Assembly (NCBI GenBank): GCA_946811185.2
Contig: OX328112.1
Span: 33,015,562 to 33,079,561 of the forward strand
Reading direction: 5' to 3'
DNA length: 64,000 nucleotides
DNA from: Hippopus hippopus
Lineage: Eukaryota > Mollusca > Bivalvia > Cardiida > Cardiidae
Of this stretch, positions 48,772 through 58,734 are shown piece after piece. The notes beneath the pieces were generated by a model. That model was not told the DNA's origin. It searched no databases and worked only from the letters and a program-made list of their open reading frames with translations. Every line of letters begins with the position of its first letter. The first letter of the stretch is position 1. The translations under genes were made by a program, and so were the position numbers.

Positions 48772-48989
48772 TTAAGGATAGGGCACCCTAATGGGATTCG
48801 TGTAATATCGCCTTTCATTGCCGAAAAGTGTACAAATTCTGCTAAGACTCCGGTAATCCATAACCAATCGGCAAATACACGCTGGTTCCCCGCATCAATT
48901 ACGGATTACCTGAGTCTTGGCCGAATCCCTATGATTCTGGCTATGAAAGGCTATGTTACACCAATCCCATTAGGGTGTCCTATCCTTAA
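48772..48989. mobile_element. Family C element, complete
   Basis: Perfect-looking ends TTAAGGATAGGGCACCCTAA and TTAGGGTGTCCTATCCTTAA; inner CGGTAATCCATAACCAATCG and ACGGATTACCTGAGTC arms. Confidence 0.9.
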
Positions 48990-49320
48990 TCCATACGAAA
49001 TGAATCCAAGATAAAATTGCAATCTCTTTGTGATTTTCATGGGTTTTTGGGATAATAGCGGGATAATAGCGGTGGGGAGTTGCACTGCTATTATGCCCTA
49101 CAATTGCTCTATGACTGGACTCCATGGTATGTGTTGGATCATCTGAATGGACACTGTCTATAAATGGGCCAAGACTGTTTTGTCTGTTTTGTATTATGTA
49201 CATGTATGTATGCTTGTTTGAAGTTTTGCAATATTTTCAATGTTACTTCAAGATCGTCCAAGAGTTGCCCTTTGCACACTGAGGTTTATAAATGCTATGA
49301 CTGACAAAAATGTGCATTAT
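48990..49320. other. No gene recognised
   Basis: A short GGGATAATAGCGGGATAATAGC duplication at 49050-49072. Confidence 0.45.
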
Positions 49321-49549
49321 TTAACCCATTACCACACAATGACGCCTTTTGACACCCCTAAAAAAGAGGCCTTTTGAAAACATTATGGGAAAAGGAGAAA
49401 ATGCTGGTAACCAGCATTTTCTCCTTTTCCCACAAAGTTTTCTACCCTATCAAAGGAAAGTTGCGTCATTTGAGCCACTATGAAATTGTCATCTGCAAAT
49501 GCTTTCAATTTGGATAGGTCTTAAATTTTGCCGTGTGGTAAAGGGATAA
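49321..49549 (+). mobile_element. Family A element, forward, young variant subfamily
   Basis: Differs from the 53935 copy at only a handful of positions by eye and shares its private features (CTAAAAAAGAGG, CACAAAGTTTTC, AAAGTTGCGTCATTTGAGCC, TTGCCGTGTGG). The right end is GGGATAA. Confidence 0.93.
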
Positions 49550-49679
49550 TCCCTATAATACTTAATCATTTACCATGTAGTTGTTACCATGTTTATCTGT
49601 GTACAAATATTAGCTTCATGATGAATAAATAACTAACACAAATGTATACAACATTCCATTACAATACCCCTAATCACTT

Positions 49680-49909
49680 TTAACTCTTTACCACACAATC
49701 CGCAGTTTTAACGACTCTGAAGAGAGAAGGCTTATGAAAACATTGTGGGAAAAGAAGAAAATGCTGGTAACCAGCATTTTCTCCTTTTCCCACAATGTTT
49801 TTAACCCTATCAAAGACAAAAATCATCGCTTGACTCACATTTATCTGGTCGTCTGCACATGCTTTCAATTTGGTCAAGTCCAAATTTTTGTTGTGTGGTA
49901 AAGAGTTAA
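49680..49909 (+). mobile_element. Family A element, forward, full length
   Basis: TTAACTCTTTACCACACAAT start, palindrome with one change (AAAAGAAG), GTGTGGTAAAGAGTTAA end. Confidence 0.93.
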
Positions 49910-50034
49910 CTCTTGACTGGACAATGAAAATGTGACCAGTCACTCAAAAAGGGACCTTCTGGCAGCTTTGTAAATCAAATTTGTGAAATAAAGTTCGAAG
50001 CTAGTGTTGGTCAATCCTGGTCAATACTTCAAAA

Positions 50035-50212
50035 ATGACTCTTTGGTGGGATAAAATGACCATTGCATAAACAGAAAATTCATCAACAGCGAAAAGCTTC
50101 GAGCCTGGTCAGACTGCACAATCTGCGCAGCCTGACCGGGGTCGATACTTTTCGCAGTTCCCAGATGGTCTATTTTCATGTGACGGGTCACAAATAAGCC
50201 ATGCTCTGGCAA
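50035..50212 (-). mobile_element. Family D element, partial
   Basis: GAAAATTCATCAACAGCGAA, CCTGGTCAGACTGCACAATC and GCGCAGCCTGACCGGGGTCG (inner hairpin), CGATACTTTTCGCAGTTCC, then it runs to GACGGGTC. Confidence 0.65.
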
Positions 50213-50400
50213 AAGGGGATTTAATGCATCTTCATGATGCGTTATACCAAGCAAGGCAACATATAATGATGAATGCACAAATTAAATTTTGTCTAACAAC
50301 CAACTGAAACATAGGGTATAATGATCCATGGGCATGCAGAGAATATACAAGTAGCAAAAAAAAATAGCAAAAAGTTTCAATCCATGTCAGCCTGGTGGGT
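50213..50400 (+). mobile_element. Family D element, left part
   Basis: AAGCCATGCTCTGGCAAAAG, TTTAATGCATCTTCATGATG, CAACCAACTGAAACATAGGG, ending in the GCAAAAAGTTTCAATCCATG region before the inner hairpin. Confidence 0.72.
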
Positions 50401-50550
50401 GGAGTAAAAAAAAAAGGAAATAAGCTAAAACATTAGTCAGTAATTTTCCAGTGATATAATTCACAGGTGTGCAAAAGCCCTAAAAACTGACAGAATTGAT
50501 GATGACTGCCGTTTTTTTCTTCTTTTATGTATCTGTGTATAACAGTGTGG
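50401..50550. other. No recognisable feature
   Basis: Poly-A tract near 50408-50420. Confidence 0.4.
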
Positions 50551-50742
50551 CAGAGCTCCAGATAAGAGGGAGTGATAGTATTCTAAATCCATTATTTCTC
50601 TTCCAAACCCTATGTTGTGGGTACTCATTAGAATCATCTCGATGAGATGATTCTAATGAGTACCCATAACATAGAGTTTAGAGGAGAACAATCAATATTT
50701 TCAGATTTGAAATCAAAATCACTCCCTCTGTCTGGAGCTCTG
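50551..50742. mobile_element. Foldback element G with GTGTGG flanks
   Basis: Arms CAGAGCTCCAGATAAGAGGG and CCCTCTGTCTGGAGCTCTG. A long inner stem has GGGTACTCATTAGAATCATC directly followed by GATGATTCTAATGAGTACCC (around 50617-50667). GTGTGG occurs directly on both sides (50545-50550 and 50743-50748), a candidate 6-bp target duplication. Confidence 0.8.
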
Positions 50743-50748
50743 GTGTGG

Positions 50749-51091
50749 TATAGAGGAAGGAATAATTTCAATTGACTCGTAATCATCACAAGTTTAGATT
50801 ACAAAGACGAAGAAGAGAATGATAAAGGTGTCACATTAGTCAGATATCTGCAAGCTGAGTCCGAAACCTAACCACATGATTGGCTAGGACATTCTGTCCT
50901 AATTTATTAGATGGCTAGGTCTTTTCAAGTAAACCCAAGTGGCATGATTCTAGGAATTAAAATTCTAGGAAACACTGTAAAGTAAACTACAAATTTTCAT
51001 GCCTATTTCTTGTTATGAGTCCAAACTGTTTGTTCACTTACTTGAAATTTGAAATTTTTAAAACATTTCAATCATTTTGATTACTTTACGG
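50749..51091. other. No recognisable feature
   Basis: Nothing identified. Confidence 0.4.
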
Positions 51092-51300
51092 TCTACGGCC
51101 CCCAACTCTCATATCAAAAGACTGAAGCTGCCGAAATTGGCCGAATAGCCTATACGAAAATGTCATTGTAACACAATATTTACCGATGAGTTAGTGAGTC
51201 TACAGCCCCTAACTCTCATATTAAACAACAGAAGCTGCTGAAATTGGCCTAATAGCCTTTACGAAAACATCAATGTTACATGATATTTACCCATGAGTAA
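51092..51300 (+). repeat. Two-copy ~107-bp tandem duplication, diverged
   Basis: GGTCTACGGCCCCCAACTCTC, GAAGCTGCCGAAATTGGCC and ATATTTACCGATGAGT are repeated as AGTCTACAGCCCCTAACTCTC, GAAGCTGCTGAAATTGGCC and ATATTTACCCATGAGT. Confidence 0.85.
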
Positions 51301-51482
51301 AGGGTCATAATCCTTAAATTTATCTTAGTTCCTAACCATAGGTAAGGGATAAGTAGGTGTACTGGAAGCATGGGGTCACTAACATGGAGAGGGATTAAGT
51401 TGATACCTACAGGGGATTAAGTTAGTATCTGAAGGGGCAAGATAACTGAAACTCATGGTATCTCAAGGTATTTAACTTTTTT

Positions 51483-51702
51483 TTTTTAACACAATCCAAA
51501 CTTTTAACGACCCAAAAAAAGAAGCCTATTGAAAACATTGTGGGAAAAGGAGAAAATGCTGGTAACCAGCATTTTCTCCTTTTCCCACAATGTTTTCTAC
51601 CCATCCCAAAACAAATTTGAACTTTTGAGTCATATTTATTTTGTCATCTGCAATTGCTTTCAATTTGGACAAGTTCAAAAGTTTGGCATTTGGTAATATA
51701 GT
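51483..51702 (+). mobile_element. Family A element, forward
   Basis: Left end reduced to TTTTTTAACACAATCC, perfect palindrome around 51531-51596, right end GGCATTTGGTAATATAGT. Confidence 0.88.
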
Positions 51703-51989
51703 TTTACCAAACAACAAAATTTTAGACCAGGCCTCATTTGAACCATTTGCAGATAACAAATTCGGTGTTGCTCAAATGATATGATTTTTTTTTTATTTGA
51801 AGGGGAAGCACGGATTTTTGGAGAGGAGCGTCCTTGGGCAAAATAGTTCAGAGCTCCAGCCCAGCACTGGTGAAACCAGGACATACATGGACAAGCCAAC
51901 TATTACACTGAATTGTTTTCGAAAGCCTCTTCGTTTCCGGAGGTTTGTTAAAATTCAAGATTATGACATTGTGGGTAACAGGTTTACTC
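51696..51989 (-). mobile_element. Family A arms around foreign sequence
   Basis: TTTTACCAAACAACAAAATT start and arm to GATATGATTTTTT. Then about 120 bp (GAGGAGCGTCCTTGGGCAAA...) replaces the palindrome. Then TTTTCGAAAGCCTCTTCG and GACATTGTGGGTAACAGG. The replaced segment is unidentified. Confidence 0.7.
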
Positions 51990-52153
51990 TTTTATCAGAC
52001 ACCAAATTTTTAGGCTCATCCATTTTGTAAGCATTTGCTGACATTTTCAAATTTTTGTGGTTTGTTAATGAAATTTCTCCTTTTCCCACAATCTTTTCAA
52101 AAGCCTTCTTCTTTCAGGTTCTTAAGAGTCTGAATTGTATGGTAAAGAGTTAA
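51985..52153 (-). mobile_element. Family A element, reverse, left palindrome arm deleted
   Basis: TTTACTCTTTTATCAGACAC start; TTTCTCCTTTTCCCACAATC right arm only; GTATGGTAAAGAGTTAA end shared. Confidence 0.83.
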
Positions 52154-52364
52154 CCCTTTACCAAACAATCTCGGGTTTTAACAACCCCGAGGAAGAAGCC
52201 TTTGAAAACATTGTGCAAAAAGGAGAAAATGCTGGTAATCAGCGTTTTCGCTTTTTCCAACATCCAAGGAGAAACTTCAGTTTTTAAGTCTAATTTACAC
52301 TGTCATCTGCAAATGCTTTCAATTTGAACTAATCGTAAGTTTTTTTCGTTTGGTGAAGAGTTAA
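52150..52364 (+). mobile_element. Family A element, forward
   Basis: TTAACCCTTTACCAAACAAT start, palindrome right arm shortened (CGCTTTTTCCAACATCC), GTTTGGTGAAGAGTTAA end. Confidence 0.88.
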
Positions 52365-52881
52365 GTACTATAGAGTTATTGAGACAGGCAATTGTTGTAT
52401 ATTTCCTAACACAGGATGATAATCTTGACCTATTATCAGAAAAGTGGTAAAAATTGACTCTTCGTATTTTCACAGAAATGAAAGGACCTACATCCACTTC
52501 AGCAAATTTGGGGAGTGCACCTATTATGCAAGATTGTTTTCAAAATGACTCTCCCACCTCTGCCACTATCTGAATCCACATACACAAAGGGCTAGCTTAT
52601 GCCCCTGGGGTGGGGTAGGGGAGGGGCCTTCCAAGCCACAAGTTGACCAATGCATTGGCCCCCATTACATAGCTGATGCACTGCTAAAAAAGAACCATTT
52701 AACACTTGACAAATCATTCACAAATAACCAGTGTGTGTCATCAGTGGGAGTAAAATATGAGAGAGAAACTGAGCAACAAAGAGGACTTTTGTCACCTCTA
52801 GTAGGAAACCTCTCTAAACCTCTTGAAATATCTAAGTACCCAGACCCTTTTTTTCTAAAACCTTTTATCAAGACCCTTCTC
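52365..52881. other. No gene recognised
   Basis: The 52665-52943 minus frame runs into an A copy and has no domain. Confidence 0.4.
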
Positions 52882-53068
52882 AACCCCTTACCACACTGCA
52901 CCTGACTTTTAACGGCCCTTGGAAAGAAGCCTTTTCGAAACATTGTGGGAAATGTTTTCTACCCTATCAAAGAAAAATTGCACCGTTTCAGCCACACTGA
53001 AATTGTTGTCTGCAAACGTTTTCAATGTGGAAAGGTCTTTTAAATTTAACTGTTTGGTAAAGAGTTAA
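52882..53068 (+). mobile_element. Family A element, forward, palindrome excised
   Basis: CTCAACCCCTTACCACACTG start. The centre is fused CATTGTGGGAAATGTTTTC, leaving only the outermost stem bases. The right arm is normal to TTTGGTAAAGAGTTAA. Confidence 0.9.
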
Positions 53069-53270
53069 CCCTTAGATCGCTGAATAAACGATAGGGTCAT
53101 AATTCAGCCTTGAAATAAGAACGAAATAATTGCAATTTGATGCTTTCCTTTGTCTCTTGTGTGTAAGCAAAGCGGACAGTGAAAATCACAGATCAGACTG
53201 CATGATTTGTGCAGTTTGATCTTGATCTACACTGACTGTAAAAGCAACCAAAGTTGTGGAAGGCCCTTAA
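53065..53270 (+). mobile_element. Family B element, forward
   Basis: TTAACCCTTAGATCGCTGAA start, hairpin 53179-53231, AAGGCCCTTAA end. Shares TTAA with A copies on both sides. Confidence 0.9.
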
Positions 53271-53492
53271 CTCTTTGCCAAACAATCCCTGGTTTTCACG
53301 ACTCTGTGGAAGAAGCCTTTTGAAAACATTGTAGGAAAAGGAGAAAATGCTGGTAACCAGCATTTTCTCCTTTTCCAACAATGTTTTCTATCCTTTAAAA
53401 GACTAAAAACTGTCAAATGAGCCACATTCCATTTGCCGTCTGCAAAACACTCTCAATGCAGATCCCAATGAAAATTTTGTAATCTAGTAAGT
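53267..53492 (+). mobile_element. Family A element, forward, full length
   Basis: TTAACTCTTTGCCAAACAAT start, palindrome with single G-to-A/C-to-A pair changes (GTAGG; CCAACAATG), end TAATCTAGTAAGTTCA. Confidence 0.88.
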
Positions 53493-53547
53493 TCAGATTT
53501 AGAATGACTCTACTGTGATCATCTTGACCATTTACCTTTTATCACAG

Positions 53548-53672
53548 TGTTTTTTTAACCTTTCAAAGATAAAACTTAGGTATTAAGCATTATTCTATTT
53601 GACATTCTGCAAATGCTTTTAGTTTGGACAAGTCTAAAATTTTGTTGGCTGGTAAAATGTCTAAAATTACAT
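53548..53672 (+). mobile_element. Family A right half, forward
   Basis: CAGTGTTTTTTTAACCTTTC...GTTGGCTGGTAAAATG. Confidence 0.65.
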
Positions 53673-53897
53673 TAACTCTTCACCAAACAACAAAATTTTA
53701 GCCTTGTCCAAATTGAAAGCATTTCCAGACGACAAAATAAATGTGACTCAAATTTCAAGGATTGTTTTGGGAAGGGTAGAAAACATTGTGGGAAAAGGAG
53801 AAAATGCTGGTTACAGCATTTTCTCCTTTTCCAACAGTGTTTTCAAAAGGCTTCTTTTTCAGGGTCGTTAAAGTCGGGAATGTGTGGTAAAGGGTTA
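53672..53897 (-). mobile_element. Family A element, reverse, full length
   Basis: TTAACTCTTCACCAAACAAC start, palindrome with one central base missing (GGTTACAGC), GTGTGGTAAAGGGTTAA end. Confidence 0.92.
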
Positions 53898-53934
53898 AAG
53901 GGAAAATCTTGATCGATATGCAAACAAATACCTC

Positions 53935-54163
53935 TTAACCCTTTACCACACAATGACGCCTTTTGACGCCCCTAAAAAAGAGGTCTTTTGAAAACATTGT
54001 GGGAAAAGGAGAAAATGCTGGTAACCAGCATTTTCTCCTTTTCCCACAAAGTTTTCTACCCTATCAAAGAAAAGTTGCGTCATTTGAGCCACTATGAAAT
54101 TGTCGTCTGCAAATGCTTTCAATTTGGATAGGTCTTAAATTTTGCCGTGTGGTAAAGGGTTAA
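53935..54163 (+). mobile_element. Family A element, forward, young variant subfamily
   Basis: TTAACCCTTTACCACACAAT start, perfect palindrome but for CACAAAGTTTTC, GTGTGGTAAAGGGTTAA end. Almost identical to 49321-49549. Confidence 0.95.
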
Positions 54164-54166
54164 TTC

Positions 54167-54706
54167 TTAACTACCTGACGAATATGTAGACCAGTCCAAA
54201 TTGAAAGCATTTGCAGACAAATATTTAAATTTGGCTAAAATAATAGAATTGGTGTTTGATATGGTAGAAAGTTACCAGTATTTTCCCCTTATCCGACCAT
54301 GTTTTCAAAAGGCTTCTTTCTAAGAGTAATCAAAACTCAGGATTGTGTGGCTGAGCCCCGGTAGCTCAGTCGGTAGTGTGCAGGACTTGAGAACACCCGA
54401 TTCAGGGTTTGATCCCTGGCTACGACCCCTGGCTCGGCCAATTTCTTTCCGAGGATTGATGATAGTCACTGCGACAGGATTCATTCCTCTCCCACCACTG
54501 ATCATTGTTTCGACAATGATTATGTGGGAAAGCAGCCAGTGGCTTGGAAAGAACATTGTGCGATGTACTGGTAAAAGAGACTCCAGAAACGCATGGATAG
54601 GTGCACTGGCCGCTGCGATGTAACTGAAATGATGTTGAAAACGGTGTTAAACACCATACAATCAATCAATCAATCAATCAATCAGGATTGTGTGATAAAG
54701 GGTAAA
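54167..54706 (-). mobile_element. Family A element, reverse, interrupted by a SINE
   Basis: TTAACTACCTGACGAATATG start. Most of the palindrome's left arm is deleted (GGTAGAAAGTTACCAG). GGTCG-type arm to CTCAGGATTGTGTG, SINE, then GGATTGTGTGATAAAGGG. Confidence 0.85.
54350..54681 (+). mobile_element. SINE family 1, forward, with 13-bp target duplication
   Basis: Box A TAGCTCAGTCGG (54362-54373), box B GGTTTGATCCC (54406-54416), a small duplication after the head (CCTGGCTACGACCCCTGGC), and a long tail of about six AATC units. TCAGGATTGTGTG at 54337-54349 and 54682-54694 is an exact duplication in the end of an A copy. Body has an extra ACAATGATTATGTGGGAAAG stretch relative to 26334. Confidence 0.93.
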
Positions 54707-54790
54707 TATGCCCCTGCAGTAGAGAGACATCTAAAAACATTGTGCTAAAAGTAGCAAATGCATACAACAATCCTCCTTTTCCAACATCAA
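54707..54790 (+). repeat. Family A remnant
   Basis: AGAGACATCTAAAAACATTGTG...CTCCTTTTCCAACATC, a damaged palindrome. Confidence 0.5.
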
Positions 54791-54847
54791 AGCTGACAGG
54801 CTTTCATTGTTTAGCTTTGTGGAATCTGTATTATATTTCTTTTAAAA

Positions 54848-55078
54848 TTTCACCTTTTACCACACAAACCCGACTTTAAACAACCCTGAGAAAGAAGCAT
54901 TTTGAAAACACTGTGGGAAAAGCAGAGAATGATGATTTTCAGCATTTTTTTCCTTTACCCAAAATGTTTTTCACCCTTCCAAAAACAAATTTCAATTTTT
55001 CAGTCACATTTATTTTGTCATCTGTGACATGCTTTCAATTTAGACAAGTCAAAAATTTGTTGTTTAGTAAAGAGTTAA
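54848..55078 (+). mobile_element. Family A element, forward
   Basis: CACCTTTTACCACACAAACC start, palindrome centre altered (GATGATTTTCAGC), TTTAGTAAAGAGTTAA end. Confidence 0.87.
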
Positions 55079-55237
55079 AACTGGTCACTCAATGAAAGGG
55101 TTAATATATTGAAAACAGGGTGACAAGTGTTTATCTTGATAAGTATCCAGCAAGTGTCATCAACTGACTGAGGATCTGAAGTATTTCTGGAGGAGAAGAG
55201 ACTTATTTAAAATAATCCTTACCTTTTTTTATAACTC

Positions 55238-55428
55238 TTAATGCAGCTTTCATGACCATAGTTACCTTCGCGGCCGGTGTAGATCAAGATCAGGCTACAC
55301 AAAACGTGCAGCCTGATCTTTGCTCCACACTGTCCACTTTGCTGAATCACTGTAGACAGAAGCAATCATGAAATTGCAATTATTTGGGCCGCATTTTTGT
55401 GATGAAAATGTCTGATAGCTATACTTGG
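55238..55428 (-). mobile_element. Family B element, reverse
   Basis: TTAATGCAGCTTTCATGACC start, hairpin 55278-55338 with GGCTACAC/GTGCAGCC, tail GCATTTTTGTGATGAAAATG. Confidence 0.82.
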
Positions 55429-55429
55429 T

Positions 55430-55732
55430 CGATTGATTGATTGATTGTATGGTGTTTAAGGCCAATTCAACATTATTTCAGTTATATCATGGCAGCCAGT
55501 GCACCTATCCATGCTTTACTGGAGTTTCTTTTATCAATACTGCACACAATATTCTTTCCAAGCCACTGGCTGCTTTTCCACATACAATGGCCAATGGTCA
55601 GCAATTGGAAAGGAATTAATCCTGTCAGATTGACTATCATCAATGCTCAGAAAGAAATTGGCTGAGCCGGGGATCAAACCAGTGACCCCCTGTTCTAATG
55701 TCCTGTACGCTATCAACTGAGCTACCGAGGCA
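55430..55732 (-). mobile_element. SINE family 1, reverse, full length
   Basis: Tail GATTGATTGATTGATTG, body with CCATGCTTTACTGGAGTTTC, head at right ending GAGCTACCGAGGCATGGC. No convincing target duplication. Confidence 0.85.
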
Positions 55733-55737
55733 TGGCA

Positions 55738-55883
55738 GTGCTGGAAAAGGGGAACATGCTTGAAATCAGTCAGTGTTTCCACCTTTACATAAAAAAAAAA
55801 TTCCATCATTTGAGCCAGATTTCTTGCTTGCAAAAAAGGCTTTTACTTTAGGAAAGTCTAAAATACAGTGTTTAGTAAAGCAT
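55738..55883 (+). mobile_element. Family A partial, forward
   Basis: GTGCTGGAAAAGGGGAACATG, TTCCATCATTTGAGCCAG and AAGTCTAAAATACAGTG; left end missing next to the SINE head. Confidence 0.6.
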
Positions 55884-56048
55884 TTATTTGTTTTATAACA
55901 AAAGAGATGACTATTAATCAAGACAAACTCTTCTTTGCACACAAAGCAGCAACATGAGAACAGATAAAGTTGGGAAACTATTTCTTATCTTTGCAGAAAT
56001 ACAGAACCAACAGCTGTAATTTGCCAGTCATTTTATTTTTTACATTTT
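55884..56048. other. No recognisable feature
   Basis: Short unassigned spacer. Confidence 0.4.
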
Positions 56049-56258
56049 CAACTCTTTACCAAACAACAAAATTTTGGACAAGACCAAATTGAACGCATTT
56101 GCAGACGACAAAATAACTGTAGCTCAAATGATGATTTCTGTCATTGATAGGGTAGAAAATTGTGGGGAAAAGGAGAAAATCCTGGTACCTACAATGTTTT
56201 CAAAAAAACCCTCTTCTTCAGGGTCGTTGAAACTCAGGATTGTGTGGTACAGTGTTAA
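56049..56258 (-). mobile_element. Family A element, reverse, palindrome centre deleted
   Basis: TCAACTCTTTACCAAACAAC start; AAATCCTGGTACCTACAATG shows loss of the central right arm; GTGTGGTACAGTGTTAA end shared. Confidence 0.88.
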
Positions 56259-56427
56259 CCCTTTACTGCTCTTTTAACAACACTGGGAAAGAAGCCTTTT
56301 GAAAACATTGTGGGAAAAGGAGAAAATGCTGGTAACCAGCACACTGAAATTGTCACACTGAAATTGTCGTCTGCAAATGCTTTCAATTTGGACAAAGCTA
56401 AAATTTTGTTGTCTGGTAAAGGGTTAT
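56255..56427 (+). mobile_element. Family A element, forward, right palindrome arm deleted
   Basis: TTAACCCTTTACTGCTC start, intact left arm to CTGGTAACCAGC, then directly ACACTGAAATTGTC, present twice. End TGTCTGGTAAAGGGTTA. Confidence 0.88.
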
Positions 56428-56495
56428 ACCACTTTAATTTATTACAGTTGCATAACATTTTTTTTTTTGGTCACACAAGTATATCTCCTCTACTA

Positions 56496-56559
56496 AACCC
56501 TTCACAAGACAATCCAATCTTTTTACTACAATGAAGACTAAATCTTTTGAAAACACTGT
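56496..56559 (+). mobile_element. Family A left part, forward
   Basis: AACCCTTCACAAGACAATCC...TTTTGAAAACACTGT, cut by a SINE. Confidence 0.7.
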
Positions 56560-56567
56560 GTATTCAG

Positions 56568-56878
56568 AATTGACCGATTGATTGATTGCATGTTTAACGC
56601 TGTTTTCAACACTATTTCAGCTATATCTTGGCAGCCAGTTCACCTATTCTTGCTTTCCTGGGTTGTTTTTTTTTCACCAGAACTCTGCACAATATTCTAT
56701 CCAAGCCATTGGTTGCTTTAACTTTTGTTGAAACAACTGATCAGCGGTGAGAGAGGAATTATTCCTGTTGCAATGACCATCATCAGTCTTCAGAAAGAAA
56801 TTGGCCAAGCCGGGGATGGAACCAGCGACCCCATGTTCTCAAGTCCTGTACGCTACCGACTGAGGTACTGGGGCTGGA
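56568..56878 (-). mobile_element. SINE family 1, reverse, in an A copy
   Basis: Tail GACCGATTGATTGATTGC, body CTTGGCAGCCAGTTCACC, head with GGATGGAACCAGCGACCCC. GTATTCAG at 56560-56567 and 56879-56886 is a plausible 8-bp target duplication. Confidence 0.85.
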
Positions 56879-56944
56879 GTATTCAGGGCAAAAGCCTGCA
56901 AAAATCTCCTTCAAATTCAAACACCTTTTCTCTTCTTTCAAAGA

Positions 56945-57062
56945 TGCCAACAACAGTTTATTAAGGAGAAAAATGCTGTTTACCAGCATTTTCTCCTTTT
57001 CTCACAATATTTTCTACAACTTTTTATCATTACAACATGAGGAAAATGTGTGGTAATAGGGC
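56945..57062 (+). mobile_element. Family A partial
   Basis: AAGGAGAAAAATGCTGTTTACC...TTTTCTCACAATATTTTC and GTGTGGTAATAGGG. Mosaic of palindrome and an end. Confidence 0.6.
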
Positions 57063-57209
57063 CAAGCTAATTGTTTTTAGCTTTTACTTCGTGACACATA
57101 ATTAATTAAAATGGTACATTATTCTCACACCCAAATGTGACAACTTGGATATTCACATCAGCTTCTTGGCTCCAAAACATAGAACTTAACTATAACTTCC
57201 TACATTTCA

Positions 57210-57298
57210 ACCTTTACCAAACGACAAAATTTTAGGCTGGTCCAATTTAAAAGTATTTGCAGACAACAAATTAATTCTTGCTCAGATGGTAAGATTTA
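57210..57298 (-). mobile_element. Family A left arm, reverse
   Basis: CAACCTTTACCAAACGACAA to GCTCAGATGGTAAGATTT; the rest is missing. Confidence 0.75.
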
Positions 57299-57689
57299 AG
57301 ATTTAGAAAGTAACATCTCTTCTGATCGGAACAGCCATTCGATATAGCCAATCAGAAATTGGGTTACTTTCAAATTTAGAAAATTCTTGAGACTAAAACT
57401 GTTCTTGAGAATGGTTGGTAAATATGGACACAGGTTCAGGTGATGTAGGACTAATACAACATTTCTAAAGAGCATGTGACCTTTGACCCTCTGCTGTGAC
57501 TTTGACCATGGAGCCTGGGCTCAATTGTCTCAGTCAAAAAATGTCACACTATCAAGTCTTTGGTGTATGATACATCAAAATCATGAACATAACAGAAAAG
57601 ATTAACTTGCATCAAGTAATGCAAACAATTAATCAGAAAAAATTAGGATGTCATATCATGTTTCCACTTTGCCATCAGAAAAGACAAGA
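57299..57689. other. No gene; small inverted repeat
   Basis: TTTAGAAAGTAAC (57302) and GTTACTTTCAAATTTAGAAA (57363) form a small foldback. Nothing coding is seen. Confidence 0.45.
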
Positions 57690-57925
57690 AACCCTTTGGT
57701 ACATAATCTCATGTTTTTTACAACCCATACAATCTCTATACAACCCAAGAAAAGAACACTTTGAAAAATATTCTAGGGGAAAAGAACATGCTGGTGACTA
57801 GCATTTTCTCATTTCTCAACAATATTTTCAACCCGAAGAATTATACATATAGATGCCAGCGTCTGAGCCATGTCTGAGGTCTTCTGCAAACACTAACGAT
57901 CTGGACAAACTCTAAAATTCATTAC
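57690..57925 (+). mobile_element. Family A element, forward, old
   Basis: ACCCTTTGGTACATAATCTC start, palindrome with GGTGACTAGC centre, diverged right arm to ACAAACTCTAAAATTC. Confidence 0.7.
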
Positions 57926-58109
57926 CTTCGTACAGAAGTACACTTTAGAAAATCAAGATTGTTTGCAGATTTTCTCAAGCCCGGGTGACAAAACAGCATG
58001 CTAAGTATCATGTTATTTAGCCACCTTTCAACAGACTGACAGCCAGTAAAAAACGCATTTCTTTCAAGATAAATTGTTCACTTGTAACCTCCCAAAGTAA
58101 ATTTGACAC

Positions 58110-58428
58110 AAACAACTTTGTTTGTTTGCATGGTGTTTAATGCTGTTTTTAACATTATTTCAGTTATACTGTGGCAGCTAGTGCACTTATCTATGCATTC
58201 TTGGAGTCCCTTTTACTATTATACTTCTCAGCACATTCTTCCAAAAGAACCTTTTGCTTTCCCGCATAACCATCATCACAGCAATGATCATTGATGTTGG
58301 TGGAATGATTTGTCTTGTATTGACTATCACCAATCTTCCAAAAGAAATTGGATGGGCTGGGATTCAAACCTGCGACCCCACGGTTTCAAGCCCAGTATGT
58401 TGCTGACCGAACCAATGGGCTAAGCCTC
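58110..58428 (-). mobile_element. SINE family 1, reverse, diverged
   Basis: GTTTAATGCTGTTTTTAAC body and GGGATTCAAACCTGCGACC box B inverse. Tail reduced to TTTGTTTGTTTGC. No target duplication recognised. Confidence 0.78.
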
Positions 58429-58463
58429 TGATTGCAGATTATGATTTCATTTGAAATGTGGCT

Positions 58464-58734
58464 TAACTCTTTACCAAATCACAAAATTTTGGATTGGTCC
58501 AAATTCAAACCATTCATAATAGACTAAGCTCGCTAATGTAACGACCAGTCCAAATTGAAAGCATGTGCAGACAAATTAAATATGGCCCAATGACAAAATT
58601 TGTGCCTGATAGGTTAGAAAAAATTGTGGGAAAAGGAATAAATGCTGGTTACCAGCATTTTCTCCTTTTCCAACAATGTTTTCAAAAGCCTTCTCAGGGT
58701 CATTAAACCTTGTGATTGTGTGGTAATGGCTTAA
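58464..58734 (-). mobile_element. Family A element, reverse, with ~44-bp arm duplication
   Basis: TTAACTCTTTACCAAATCAC start. GGTCCAAATTCAAACCATTC and then CCAGTCCAAATTGAAAGCATG show a repeated arm segment. Palindrome near intact; end GTGTGGTAATGGCTTAA. Confidence 0.85.
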
